This document shows, piece by piece, positions 1 to 9,106 of a stretch of 43,887 bases of DNA. The DNA comes from CAYWMP01 sp964459445. GTDB taxonomy: Bacteria > Desulfobacterota > DSM-4660 > Desulfatiglandales > HGW-15. The notes beneath the pieces are model-generated. The model had not been told where the DNA came from and did not search any database. It was given only the letters and a program-made list of their open reading frames with translations. How positions within the stretch are numbered: the stretch's first letter is position 1; every line of letters begins with the position of its first letter. The position numbers and the translations under genes are program-made. The stretch spans positions 1-43,887 of the forward strand of contig CAYWMP010000025.1 in NCBI GenBank assembly GCA_964459445.1, read 5' to 3'.

Positions 1-2735
1 GCGGCCGCCAGCGGCACACTGAACATAATGACAAAGGGATAGAGGAAACTTCCAAAAAGCGATGCCATGAGCAAAAAGGTAATGACCAGGGCCAGAAGAA
101 AATTTCCCCGTAGGGCGTTACGGGTGCGCGTAAGGTCATCCGCCGTGCCGGAGAGATTAATCACGTAGGGCCGTTTGATTTCTCCCCTATCCGCCATCGG
201 TACGATGACTTTCGTTCTGATGATGTCCATGGCGGTTTCCAGGGGTATATTAACAGGCGGAATGACCTGAATGGTCACCGATCTGAGCGTTTCAATATGA
301 TTGATCTGGGTAGGGCCTGATACAAGGTTCACGCCTGCAACAGAATTTAGGGTAACCCGTTTGCCTTGGGCCGAGTTGAGTTGAAGGTTTTCAAAATCTT
401 CAATTCTCCTCAGGGCATTCAGATCGCCCATCAGAGTCAGATCGATTTTATTTCCAAACCGACGCACTTCACCGACCTTAATGCCATCCAGAAGGGCGTC
501 TATATTGACACCGATTTCCTGAGCAGTCAGGCCAACCATAGCTGCTCTGTCTCTATCCGTTAGGATCCTTATTTCGGGATTCCCAAGGTCCAAACTGGGG
601 ATCGGTCTTAATTGAGATCCAGGAATGAGCCCCATGATTTGGCCGAAGATGCGCTGTCCCATTTCTATCAGCTGCAACAAATCCGGTCCGCTTATATCTA
701 CATCGATGGACCGCCCTTCGCCTATGCCGCGTGCGAAAAGGCTGGTCTGTTTCACAATGGGTATCATTCCCGGCACCTGGCGGAGAATGCCTTGGAGAAC
801 GGGAATAAACTCTCCCGCCCTGAGAGGATCTCTGGTTACCGCACCCATAAAGACGCGCTGGCCAAAGGCAACATAAAAGAAATTGGAAAGCGCAGGGACG
901 TCCAATGCAGCGGTTTCAGAGACCTCCCAATATTCCCTCATCTTTGTCTCAACGTCTTCCCCTATGGCTACGAATTCTTGGATACTGTATCCCGGTGGCG
1001 GAATCATGATGCCCAAAATAAGGTTCCGGTTGCCTTCCGGTAAATATTCCGTCTTTGGGGCGAGGGACCAGGCCATGCCTATCGCGAGGCCGGTGAGCAG
1101 CAAGACAGTACCAATACGAGCCCAAATTCTTCCACAGAGCCAATTAACAAAGGCGGCAACGCCGTCGGTTACCTTCTCAGCTAGCGGAACGATGCCGAAA
1201 AGGGCTTTCGGTCCTATTCTCGATCCTTTTTTCTTTTCGACCGGATCGGGTGCCCCTATGATCCGGCTTGCCAGGGAGGGGATAACGGTGATGGAAATGA
1301 TGAGGCTCCATAACACCGCAAAGCTTATGGCAATGGCAATGTCTCTGAAGAGTTGCCCCGCCTCTTCTTCGACAAAGATTACGGGGAGAAAAACAGCAAC
1401 GGTCGTTAAAGTGCTCGCTAGGACCGCTCCCCATACTTCCTTGGCCCCACAAAGCGCTGCATCGATTTTCCCCTCCCCCATCTGCCTATGACGATAGATG
1501 TTCTCCAAGACCACGATAGAATTATCGACAACCATGCCCGCAGCAAAGGCACACCCCGCCAATGAAATCACATTGATAGTCCTGCCGAAAAGCACCAGCA
1601 TCAAAAAAGTCCCGACTATGGATATCGGTATGGCCAGGGTGACTATGAAAGTGGGTGAGAAACTTCTGAGAAAAAGGAGCAATGCAATAATGGCCAAGGA
1701 TCCACCGACAAACAGGTTTTGACGCACAAGAGCAATGGCACTGTTGATATACTCTGTCTCATCATAGACTTGTTCGAGTTTCAGTCCTTGATCAGCCAAA
1801 AGCGTCTCGTTCAATTCCGCTATTCGCTGCTTGAGTCCAGTCATGACCTCGAGGACATTCGATCCTGCCTGGCGGATGGCATTGATGGCAAGGGTTTCGG
1901 TCCCTTTGTTGCGGACAACGCTTTCTCTTTTTTTAAAGCCATATCGCGTCGTGGCAACATCCTTGATTCTAACCGGAGAATCCCCCATGTATTTAATGAC
2001 AACCTTCTCCGCATCCTCCGGTCTCAGATATTCACCCTGAGTGCGTGCGATATACCTGCGTTTGCCTTCGTCGAAATCCCCGGCTGATATGTTCTGATTT
2101 CCCGCGGATAGGGCCTGGGCCATCTCATTAATGGTGATACTGCGGGCGGCCACGGCCATCCCGTCAAACACCACTTGCATTTCTTCTTCCTGACCGCCGA
2201 AAACGTTTATTTTGGCAATGCCAGGCACACGTTCAAGACGGGGTTTGATAAAGTCCTCGGCGAAATTGCGAAGGGTGTTTATGGGGGGCGTAGTTTCGCG
2301 AATGGGGCGGAGTACGATCCACGCTATGGGTGGCGCGTTTTCACTAGCAGAGACGATGACAGGACGATCGGCATCGTCGGGATAGGAGGGGACCTGATCG
2401 AGTTTGGTGGATACCTTGAGTAATGCCACATCGATATCCGTGCCCACAGAGAACTCGAGAGTCACGCGACCCATTGAATCCAAGGATTCGCTCGTGAGGC
2501 GGGTAAGACCCTCGACACTCTTAAGGTATTCCTCCTGCTCATCAACGATTTCTCGTTCTATCTCTTGGGGAGAAGCGCCGGGCCAGATAGTTGTTACTGT
2601 GATCTGAGGCCGGGTAACGTCCGGAGTGAGTTGAACGGGTATCTTCAGAAGAGACAACACGCCGAACAGGGTCACGAAGAAGACTCCGACAGTGACGGTG
2701 ACCGGAAATTTTATGCTGGCATCAACCAGTTTCAT
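1..2735 (-). CDS. RND-family efflux permease, C-terminus cut by window edge
   Basis: Inner-membrane proton-driven exporter of the AcrB/HAE superfamily; 911 codons are present and about 100-130 C-terminal residues lie outside the window. The frame is open from the ATG at 2735 to base 1. The N-terminus MKLVDASIKFPVTVTVGVFF is a typical RND first transmembrane helix, followed by a large periplasmic porter loop. The helix-4 motif reads GMVVDNSIVVLENI, with one Asp where AcrB has an Asp pair, as in many non-AcrB RND pumps. Start ATG and the stop of the adaptor gene overlap (ATGA, 2732-2735), so the two are co-translated. Substrate cannot be predicted; no outer-membrane channel gene is visible here. 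Confidence 0.95.
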   Translation of the reverse strand, partial: MKLVDASIKFPVTVTVGVFFVTLFGVLSLLKIPVQLTPDVTRPQITVTTIWPGASPQEIEREIVDEQEEYLKSVEGLTRLTSESLDSMGRVTLEFSVGTDIDVALLKVSTKLDQVPSYPDDADRPVIVSASENAPPIAWIVLRPIRETTPPINTLRNFAEDFIKPRLERVPGIAKINVFGGQEEEMQVVFDGMAVAARSITINEMAQALSAGNQNISAGDFDEGKRRYIARTQGEYLRPEDAEKVVIKYMGDSPVRIKDVATTRYGFKKRESVVRNKGTETLAINAIRQAGSNVLEVMTGLKQRIAELNETLLADQGLKLEQVYDETEYINSAIALVRQNLFVGGSLAIIALLLFLRSFSPTFIVTLAIPISIVGTFLMLVLFGRTINVISLAGCAFAAGMVVDNSIVVLENIYRHRQMGEGKIDAALCGAKEVWGAVLASTLTTVAVFLPVIFVEEEAGQLFRDIAIAISFAVLWSLIISITVIPSLASRIIGAPDPVEKKKGSRIGPKALFGIVPLAEKVTDGVAAFVNWLCGRIWARIGTVLLLTGLAIGMAWSLAPKTEYLPEGNRNLILGIMIPPPGYSIQEFVAIGEDVETKMREYWEVSETAALDVPALSNFFYVAFGQRVFMGAVTRDPLRAGEFIPVLQGILRQVPGMIPIVKQTSLFARGIGEGRSIDVDISGPDLLQLIEMGQRIFGQIMGLIPGSQLRPIPSLDLGNPEIRILTDRDRAAMVGLTAQEIGVNIDALLDGIKVGEVRRFGNKIDLTLMGDLNALRRIEDFENLQLNSAQGKRVTLNSVAGVNLVSGPTQINHIETLRSVTIQVIPPVNIPLETAMDIIRTKVIVPMADRGEIKRPYVINLSGTADDLTRTRNALRGNFLLALVITFLLMASLFGSFLYPFVIMFSVPLAA

Positions 2736-3865
2736 GGCTTGATCTTGACCGGTAGACCGGGTCGCAGGCGTTCGTTTCCCCGGATGACGACTTTTTGTCC
2801 CGGTCTGAGATCCCCCTTTACTTCGATGAGAGAACCATAGGCGGAGCCGGCTTCTACCGGCACAGGAAGGGCCTTGCCATCGATGACAATGTAAACAGCC
2901 TTTCCGGCGCTGCCCAATACCAATGCGTCTTTAGGAACCAATAGGGCTTTGTGGGGATTACCGACGGGAAGTGTGGCCCTTCCCAGCATGCCGGGATTAA
3001 TTAGACCCTCCGGATTAGGGATCTTAATGCGCACAGGGAATGTTCTGGACGCCGTGTCCGCCTTTTGGATCACGGCATCGATCTTCCCCGTGAATTTTCT
3101 CTTGGGCAAGGCATCAAAGGTCACCGGGACCTCTTCTCCTTTCCTTATTGAAGGCACATATTTTTCAGGGACAGGGACCATGAAAAGGATGGGGTCCCGC
3201 ACAATCATGGTGATTGCAGGCTCTCCCTGTTTCAGCCATTGACCCACCACACAATGGCGCTCCACAACAAACCCTGACACGGGTGCCTTTATTTTCTTGT
3301 TACTCATTTGGTCTTCAAGGGCAAGGAGCATTGCCCTTAGGCGAGCGACTTTTTTTGTTGCCGCCTCTGCAGAGAATTGTGCATCTTCATAGGCCTTTTC
3401 CGCAACGCTGTTAATTGCAAAAAGCCTTTTTTGACGGTCGCGGTCGCGTTCGGTTTGTGCTTGAATAACTTCCGCTTCAGCTAATTCGGCCTTCGCTGCT
3501 TCGATTCGCAACAGGAGTTGGGTGGGATCCTGCTCGCATAGTAATTGGTTTTTTTCGACTTGATCCCCTTCTTCAACGCGCATGCCGCTTACAAGGCCGT
3601 CCTCCTCAGCCGCAACCACAGTTTCCAACCAAGCTTCTCCGGTGCCAACGAGTGTAATACTGCGGAGGACTTCTTTTTCAATAACTTCTGAAACTTCTAC
3701 CAAAGAAGCCGGTGGACCACCTTTTTTCTCTGAGGATTCCGCATAAAGAAATTCGACGCAAGCGCCAAACAAGAGCACTGTCAAAAAAGACCCGAGAACA
3801 AGCCGGGATATTTTCTTAACCCGGTGGCGCATGGGTCTGTTTATGTCATGAAACATGGTACCCAC
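2732..3865 (-). CDS. RND efflux periplasmic adaptor (membrane-fusion protein, HlyD/AcrA family)
   Basis: 377-residue adaptor linking the inner-membrane RND pump to an outer-membrane channel. A basic N-terminus and hydrophobic stretch (about residues 18-40) form a signal or anchor; an FGAC sequence there is a weak lipobox. Next come a first lipoyl half-domain (AAEEDGLVSGMRVEEGDQVE), an alpha-helical hairpin rich in Ala/Glu/Arg, the second half-domain (IKAPVSGFVVERHCVVGQWL), a beta-barrel and a membrane-proximal domain. The ATG at 3865 has an AAGGTGG ribosome site 5 bases upstream; an internal Met at residue 12 is an alternative. It overlaps the downstream permease gene by four bases. Confidence 0.95.
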   Translation of the reverse strand: MGTMFHDINRPMRHRVKKISRLVLGSFLTVLLFGACVEFLYAESSEKKGGPPASLVEVSEVIEKEVLRSITLVGTGEAWLETVVAAEEDGLVSGMRVEEGDQVEKNQLLCEQDPTQLLLRIEAAKAELAEAEVIQAQTERDRDRQKRLFAINSVAEKAYEDAQFSAEAATKKVARLRAMLLALEDQMSNKKIKAPVSGFVVERHCVVGQWLKQGEPAITMIVRDPILFMVPVPEKYVPSIRKGEEVPVTFDALPKRKFTGKIDAVIQKADTASRTFPVRIKIPNPEGLINPGMLGRATLPVGNPHKALLVPKDALVLGSAGKAVYIVIDGKALPVPVEAGSAYGSLIEVKGDLRPGQKVVIRGNERLRPGLPVKIKP

Positions 3866-4376
3866 CTTTTTGATCTGGATATAATAGCTGCGGGGGCTGC
3901 CTTTTCCTTTAGAAACAAAAGATAGACATGAATGGGAAATCTATCAAGTGCTAGGCTGAAAGGCCTATTCTATTGGCCGGATAATTGAATAACTAGGGTC
4001 CTGTGTATCAGATCTCCTCAAAACAATGGCGTTCGACGTTTTTTCGAGCCCTGCTTGGGTCGAATATTCTACCATTCATGGCGATGTAAATGCCTGGAGA
4101 AAGAATTTGAAGAGAACTTTATCTTCATCTTTGACTCCCCTCATCAATTCCAAAATTCCGAATAGGACAATGCTCCGGATAGAATAATCCATATACCTAA
4201 ATTCCAACTTCGTTTCAATGTGTTAAACAAAGGTTTTGTTAGATTGGAAAGGAGAATTCTTGTGATTGGATCATGCAGGAATTTAAAAGCGATGATGGAG
4301 TGCTTTTCGGCTCGGGCAGCAAATCCATTGGGAGACCGCAATTAAGAAAAGAAAGACAAGGAGAAGGGGGAGACAA
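3866..4376. other. Intergenic region, no gene recognised
   Basis: About 510 bp between the adaptor gene and a small hypothetical gene, both on the minus strand. A 65-codon minus-strand frame at 4144-4341 has no ribosome site and a composition I do not recognise. The promoter of the efflux operon should lie here on the minus strand, but I could not pick a convincing -35/-10 pair. Confidence 0.4.
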
Positions 4377-4598
4377 CTAATGTGTATGAGGGGGCGTCAC
4401 GCTCATTTTGAAAGGATCCGTCAACATGCGGCCGGAGTTTTTCGATCTGTCTGGTGTCGAGTTTTCATCTGTTTCTTCAATTGGGGTATCCGGTTTTGAA
4501 AGGATACTCACATCGCAATCTGGCAGAAGCATCCTATAACATGCTTTTAGTAAAGCGATGTCTTCTTCTCGTCCCTGAACCACAAACACCTTATTCAC
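4377..4598 (-). CDS. Small hypothetical protein
   Basis: 73 residues, family not recognised. Support for a real gene is the GGAGG ribosome site 8 bases upstream of a GTG start at 4598, and a folded-looking N-terminus (NKVFVVQGREEDIALLKACY) of beta-alpha character, somewhat like the start of a response-regulator or Rossmann-type domain. The C-terminal half is polar and probably disordered. No transmembrane segment or metal motif is visible. It lies alone, with 270 bp upstream and about 510 bp downstream. Confidence 0.5.
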   Translation of the reverse strand: MNKVFVVQGREEDIALLKACYRMLLPDCDVSILSKPDTPIEETDENSTPDRSKNSGRMLTDPFKMSVTPPHTH

Positions 4599-4812
4599 TC
4601 AAAAAACCTCCGTCCCAATGAAATCCCTAGGGGTTACTCATGCAAGATTTATGCTGCAAAAGCCCTTACGGTAATATGGGAGGAATTTCAAATGGTTAGA
4701 AGGTGTGGATGTTTTTTATTAGGTTCAATCGACTAGAACAAGCGACAGAAAATCCCTTTAGTGTCAAATAGTTGACCCAGAATGGGAGGTATGGATAAGA
4801 TTTGCTCAAGGG

Positions 4813-4838
4813 AACAATAGCGTTCTGTTCCTGGAAAT
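4813..4838 (-). terminator. Weak hairpin downstream of the LolA-like gene
   Basis: Inverted repeat GGAACA / TGTTCC around a 9-base loop, about 30 bp beyond the stop of the gene at 4869. It lacks a clear T-run, so a terminator role is tentative. Confidence 0.25.
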
Positions 4839-4868
4839 GCTTGAATCGGCAGGCCGGCATCTTGCGAG

Positions 4869-5540
4869 CTAGTCCAAACGGAAGTATTTATCTTCTAAAC
4901 CGAGATCTAAGTTGAGATCGTTAAAGAAAACCATTCGTATCTTCCTTTTGTCCTCGGAGGCTTCTTCCACCAGTATGGGAAGCCAGAGTATTTTGTCGAT
5001 AACAAAGGTATAGTGGGTCACAAGGTCTTTGCGAAAATGATTGTCGGCCAGAACCTGGATAGTAACGCTCTTACCGCTTGATGAAATGTTAAGCGGTCCC
5101 TTTCGTTCATGCGTCACACTTCGTCTGATTGATTGGATAAGAAGACCGAGATCGGTTTTGTTGAGTGGTTGCCCCGGGGATACCTGGGCGAGTGAGCTGT
5201 TTCTGGCCAGAGGCAGCTTTAAGAACTGAAACAGGCCGGGTGGGCGCAACAGAACTTTTCCTTCATCATGGGGATAAACGGCAACAGCACCGGCATAGGG
5301 TGACAGGAAATCCACCCGAATGTGATTCGGCTTTTTAAAGGAATAACGCATTCTCTTTGTTTCGAACGTGCCGTCTTCCTTAAATTCCCTCACCTCAAGA
5401 TTCGCCTGATAATCAATAACTCCCTCAAAGGCGGCTTCCATCCGTTTGAGGACCTTCTCCGTCATATCATTTTCTTCACTGAGAGCGGTCAACGGTGCAA
5501 ATGTTGTATAGATTGCAAAGAGAAATAGTATAGGTTTCAA
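4869..5540 (-). CDS. Periplasmic LolA/LolB-like lipoprotein-sorting-fold protein
   Basis: 223 residues starting at a TTG (5538-5540), giving a short signal peptide MKPILFLFAIYTTFAPLTA before the mature sequence. The remainder has the alternating beta-strand pattern of LolA-like proteins: YQANLEVREF, KRMRYSFKKPNHIRVDFLSP, VAVYPHDEGKVLLRPP and a strand-rich C-terminus ending in KYFRLD. Such proteins bind acyl chains or lipoproteins in the periplasm, but this is a divergent member and I would not call it LolA. It follows the PilB-like gene by 89 bp on the same strand and may be the last gene of that transcript. No strong ribosome site precedes the TTG. Confidence 0.7.
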   Translation of the reverse strand: MKPILFLFAIYTTFAPLTALSEENDMTEKVLKRMEAAFEGVIDYQANLEVREFKEDGTFETKRMRYSFKKPNHIRVDFLSPYAGAVAVYPHDEGKVLLRPPGLFQFLKLPLARNSSLAQVSPGQPLNKTDLGLLIQSIRRSVTHERKGPLNISSSGKSVTIQVLADNHFRKDLVTHYTFVIDKILWLPILVEEASEDKRKIRMVFFNDLNLDLGLEDKYFRLD

Positions 5541-5629
5541 GATTTATCGAACCCGCTTTTTCTGTGGCGTTTTATGGATATGTTTCTATGGTAGCTGATG
5601 CTGGGCTGGGTCATCAAGTTGCTTTTCAA

Positions 5630-7882
5630 TCACTTCTTGTTCATCAACTGATTGACCAGTTTAACAGTCACCTTGTTGGCATGGTCAAGTCGGCTGACAA
5701 CGGTTTCGAAAAGGTGCTTGGCAACTTCAGGATACTTTTCAATAATTTCAAACAACTTGTCGCCGGGAAAGCGTTTTACGTTGGACTTACCCTTGGAAAT
5801 AATGGTGGCGGAACGTGCCTCTCCGGATATGGCGGACATCTCCCCGAAGTATTCGCCGGGTTGGATAATCTCACCGATTTTTTTGCCCTGTTTTACCACA
5901 TACAAGGCGCCGTGTACGAGCTGGAAAAAGTCCTTGTCTTGATTCCCCTCTCGCACAATCACATCTCCGTCATCAAAATATTCTGCATCGGGATTGAGCA
6001 GATATGTCGGCATAGCTTCTTTGGTGAGTACGGTCCTTTGCAGGACTTCTTCTATGGAAGTCACGCCCTCTCGTATTTTTTGGAGACCCGCTTCCCTTAG
6101 GGTTGCCATGCCGTCCTGCATGGCGGTTTTTCGCAATTGATCTTCCGGGAGCGCCGCGTTAATGGCTATACCAACCTCTTCGGTCACCTCCATGAGCTCA
6201 TAGAGACCCACGCGCCCTTTGTAACCAGACCCATTGCAAGCAGGGCAGCCCTTTGGACCGTGTATGGTAAGATTTGGGATCTCTTCTTCAATAAAGCCCA
6301 TTTTCACCAATGCTTCCGGATCATCGACCTCCATCACCTGTTTACACTTCGGACAGAGACGCCTGGCAAGGCGCTGGGACATGACCAGGGTGACGGAAGC
6401 GGCCAGCATATAGGGGGGGATTCCGATATTGGCCAGACGACCGATGGTTGAGGGGCAGTCATTGGTATGAAGGGTGCTGAAAACGAGATGGCCCGTCATG
6501 GCCGCCTTGATAGCGATCTCAGCAGTTTCCATATCTCGAATCTCACCGACCATGATGACATCGGGGTCCTGCCGAAGAAAGGACTTAAGGGCAGCAGCGA
6601 AAGTCATTCCGACTTCGTTTCGTACATTGACCTGGTTGATACCCTTGAAATTGAATTCCACCGGGTCCTCTGCAGTCAGGATCTTGATGTCCTCTTTGTT
6701 TAGGGCATTTAGGACAGAATAGAGTGTTGTGGTCTTACCACTACCCGTAGGACCCGTTACAAGGAGCAGGCCATAGGGTCGGTAAATACAGCGTTTGAGC
6801 GCTTCATAGGGTTCAGCCTCAAAACCCAGCTTGGTGAGATCGACGTTGAGGGCGCCCTTGTCAAGGATACGCATGACAATGCCCTCGCCGAAAAGGGTGG
6901 GCAGGGTGGAAACGCGGAAATCAACGGCCTTCCTTTTCCCAAGCCGCATTTTTATTCTGCCGTCCTGGGGCACCCTCCGCTCAGCGATATTAAGCCCGGA
7001 GAGGATTTTCACTCTGGAAATAAGGGCGTTCTTGATGCCCAGCGGCAGGTTCATGGATTTATAGAGCGCTCCATCCAATCGGTACCTCACCTGAAGAGAC
7101 CTCTCGAAGGGCTCGATATGGATATCGCTTACGCCCTCATTGACGGCCTTGATGAGGATGCCGTTAACCAGCTTAATGATAGGCGCATCGTCCGCTTGGA
7201 ATTCATCCGGTATATCATCAACATCGCCGCTTTCGAGCTCCAAGTCTCCTGCAGCTTCGGAAACGAGGGAGCCGAAGTCATCAATCTGGGTGACTTCTTC
7301 ATCCTCTTCCTCTTCTTCCGCTTCGGCTTTCGTGAAAAAACTCTCGTATTCCTCGTCGCTGATTTTGTAATGCTTGCGATAGGCCTCGACGATATCCTTT
7401 TCAGTCGAAACCAATACCTTCAGGCTTTTTTGAACTTGGGATTGTATATCCTCCACCGCGGAGGTATCCGTGGGTTCAGCCATCGAAACTTCTAGGGTTT
7501 CCTCCTTGATTTTTAAAGGAAAGGCCAGGTGTTTTTTGGCTAATTCATAGGGCAGGAGTTTCAGGGCATCTGGGGAAGGGGACATCTTTGAGATGATGGC
7601 GGCCGGATAATTGTGAATACGACTGAGGACATTAACGATAGTCTCCTCTTCGATGTAACCCAGTGTGAGGAGAATGCTACCGAGCCTTTCATCATGATTT
7701 TTTTGATAGTTGAGCGCTTCCTGGAGTTGGCCGCTGGTGATATAGCCCTCTCGACAAAGGAGCTGCCCGATCTTGGTCTTGCCTGCGCCCGACTGGTCTT
7801 TGACTGTAGCCTTTAGGCTCGAGGCTTTTTTCGATACAGGTTTGAGATGCGTTGGTTGGCTTTTGGGTGCTGGCTTTGCCAT
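5630..7882 (-). CDS. PilB/GspE-type secretion ATPase with C-terminal cyclic-nucleotide-binding domain
   Basis: 750-residue hexameric ATPase of the type IV pilus/type II secretion family. Two N-terminal GspE/MshE-type domains (about 35-175) precede an acidic linker (184-232). The motor domain has Walker A GPTGSGKT (377-384), the Walker B region DPDVIMVGEIRD (439-450), a His box STLHTND (469-475) and the zinc cysteines C510, C513, C546 and C549. After the usual end of PilB, about 120 residues form a cNMP-binding domain (about 630-725) with the phosphate-binding cassette GEYFGEMSAISGEARSAT, whose Arg is conserved. PilB normally ends near residue 570-620, so this is a fusion. A PilZ gene lies immediately upstream on the same strand. 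No clear ribosome site precedes the ATG. Confidence 0.95.
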   Translation of the reverse strand: MAKPAPKSQPTHLKPVSKKASSLKATVKDQSGAGKTKIGQLLCREGYITSGQLQEALNYQKNHDERLGSILLTLGYIEEETIVNVLSRIHNYPAAIISKMSPSPDALKLLPYELAKKHLAFPLKIKEETLEVSMAEPTDTSAVEDIQSQVQKSLKVLVSTEKDIVEAYRKHYKISDEEYESFFTKAEAEEEEEDEEVTQIDDFGSLVSEAAGDLELESGDVDDIPDEFQADDAPIIKLVNGILIKAVNEGVSDIHIEPFERSLQVRYRLDGALYKSMNLPLGIKNALISRVKILSGLNIAERRVPQDGRIKMRLGKRKAVDFRVSTLPTLFGEGIVMRILDKGALNVDLTKLGFEAEPYEALKRCIYRPYGLLLVTGPTGSGKTTTLYSVLNALNKEDIKILTAEDPVEFNFKGINQVNVRNEVGMTFAAALKSFLRQDPDVIMVGEIRDMETAEIAIKAAMTGHLVFSTLHTNDCPSTIGRLANIGIPPYMLAASVTLVMSQRLARRLCPKCKQVMEVDDPEALVKMGFIEEEIPNLTIHGPKGCPACNGSGYKGRVGLYELMEVTEEVGIAINAALPEDQLRKTAMQDGMATLREAGLQKIREGVTSIEEVLQRTVLTKEAMPTYLLNPDAEYFDDGDVIVREGNQDKDFFQLVHGALYVVKQGKKIGEIIQPGEYFGEMSAISGEARSATIISKGKSNVKRFPGDKLFEIIEKYPEVAKHLFETVVSRLDHANKVTVKLVNQLMNKK

Positions 7883-8002
7883 GTTTTTACAATTCTAGAA
7901 CGATTTAACTATATCGCCTAACTTGTTAATATATATTATGTTTTCAACCTTATGGCCGAACTTCAGCGGATGCTGCATGGTTCGTCGCTTCCATTCCATC
8001 CC

Positions 8003-8728
8003 CTAAGCCGGTCGAAGCCCGAGTTGGGAAAACTCGATCGTTGTGTTCGACTCAAGACCCAGGATGAAACCCCCTTGATACCTGCCTTCTTTGATAGGGG
8101 TCTTATGCCTTACGATGCCGTCAAGTTTGGTGAAAGCAGAATCGGTGAAGATTTGTATTCCACGTACCCGGTCGCCGAGATCCACCCTATCAAGCAATCC
8201 GAAATCCTTATCCGTGAGCAACAAACCAATACCGTGTTTGGAATAGTCAAGAACGCTTAACTCATAGGAATGGTTCTCCTCAGATTCCTGGTCCAAGCTG
8301 AACACCGCAGAAAGAAATTCAGGGATATCAAGCATGTGCCTCTCCTCCCTTCTTATTTCTCTTAATTCCAATGTCTCGGGAGGGGCCATGATGAGCCCGT
8401 AATGAGGATACGTACTGCTTATCGAAAGATATCTAGACATGCAGCGGCAATCCATATCCCGAACAGGAAATTCGATCCAGGCCTTTGAAGTTTGCTGAAG
8501 AAGGTCATTGCCGACCTCAGGGGCCAGTTTTTCCATCACAATTTTCGGCCGGTCATCCCACCAGGGAGATATACCGTCTGCCATTGAATCGGGCAGGACT
8601 TCTAAGAATCGGGAGGAAAACTCTGTATCCCGGCTTCCAATCCTCACCCTGATTTCCGTTTGCTGAGATATGAGATAGTCAACGATTGTGAGAATTTTTT
8701 CTGTATTTTCAAGTACATGCCAGTCCAT
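8003..8728 (-). CDS. PilZ-domain protein (probable c-di-GMP receptor)
   Basis: 241 residues from the ATG at 8728, which has a TTTAGGAG ribosome site upstream; TTG codons at 8734 and 8752 are alternatives. The N-terminal part (1-115) resembles a YcgR-like flagellar-brake domain. The C-terminal PilZ domain has both c-di-GMP motifs: RREER (126-130, RxxxR) and DYSKHG (161-166, D/NxSxxG). The domain ends with a beta-strand GRYQGGFILGLE. It sits 120 bp upstream of the PilB/cNMP ATPase on the same strand, which suggests c-di-GMP input to pilus or secretion activity; that link is inference from position. Confidence 0.8.
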   Translation of the reverse strand: MDWHVLENTEKILTIVDYLISQQTEIRVRIGSRDTEFSSRFLEVLPDSMADGISPWWDDRPKIVMEKLAPEVGNDLLQQTSKAWIEFPVRDMDCRCMSRYLSISSTYPHYGLIMAPPETLELREIRREERHMLDIPEFLSAVFSLDQESEENHSYELSVLDYSKHGIGLLLTDKDFGLLDRVDLGDRVRGIQIFTDSAFTKLDGIVRHKTPIKEGRYQGGFILGLESNTTIEFSQLGLRPA

Positions 8729-8924
8729 GGCCAACCCGACTCCTAAAGACAAAAGCTATAGATACACGCTAAAAGTATCATCGGTAGGAAGTGCAAGTTT
8801 CTTGAGTGTTAATTAGGATTTGGATGATGTTTTCACGGTGCGGATTGCCGTTGAAGATGTTGCAGTTCGGAGACATCGGGTGATGGGGGAAGGGCAGGCA
8901 ACAGGTGGGCCGCCGAAGAAAGAG

Positions 8925-9068
8925 CGAGATCGCTGCAAAATGCCCCCTTTTGCTCATTCTCCGCTTCAAACTCGGATTTCAATCCTCAAAATACTTCTAG
9001 TATTCCTGTGGTTAAAATCCTCGTCTTCATTGACCTTGACCAAAATTGAGCACTTTGCAGCGATCTCG
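8925..9068. repeat. Intergenic hairpin element with 15-bp perfect inverted termini (family A, copy 1)
   Basis: 144-bp element flanked by CGAGATCGCTGCAAA (8925-8939) and its exact complement TTTGCAGCGATCTCG (9054-9068). The centre carries TCCTCAAAATACT (8983-8995) and a short AATAC-TTCTA-GTATT hairpin. It ends 39 bp past the stop of the minus-strand ccsA. The same core is found at 21161-21300, and similarly built elements lie at 34436, 38529 and 42490. The rest of the 378-bp spacer 8729-9106 shows no gene. Confidence 0.8.
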
Positions 9069-9106
9069 GCAAGAGTTGGCGAGAAAAAATACTTGTAGAT
9101 CGGTTA

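Noticed and set aside
612..1491. Plus-strand open frames of 83-202 codons inside 612-1491
   Set aside because: They lie opposite the RND permease, whose frame is open and has family motifs. They have no ribosome sites or recognisable domains.
4144..4341. Minus-strand 65-codon frame
   Set aside because: No ribosome site, no recognisable motif, and base composition like the surrounding non-coding DNA.
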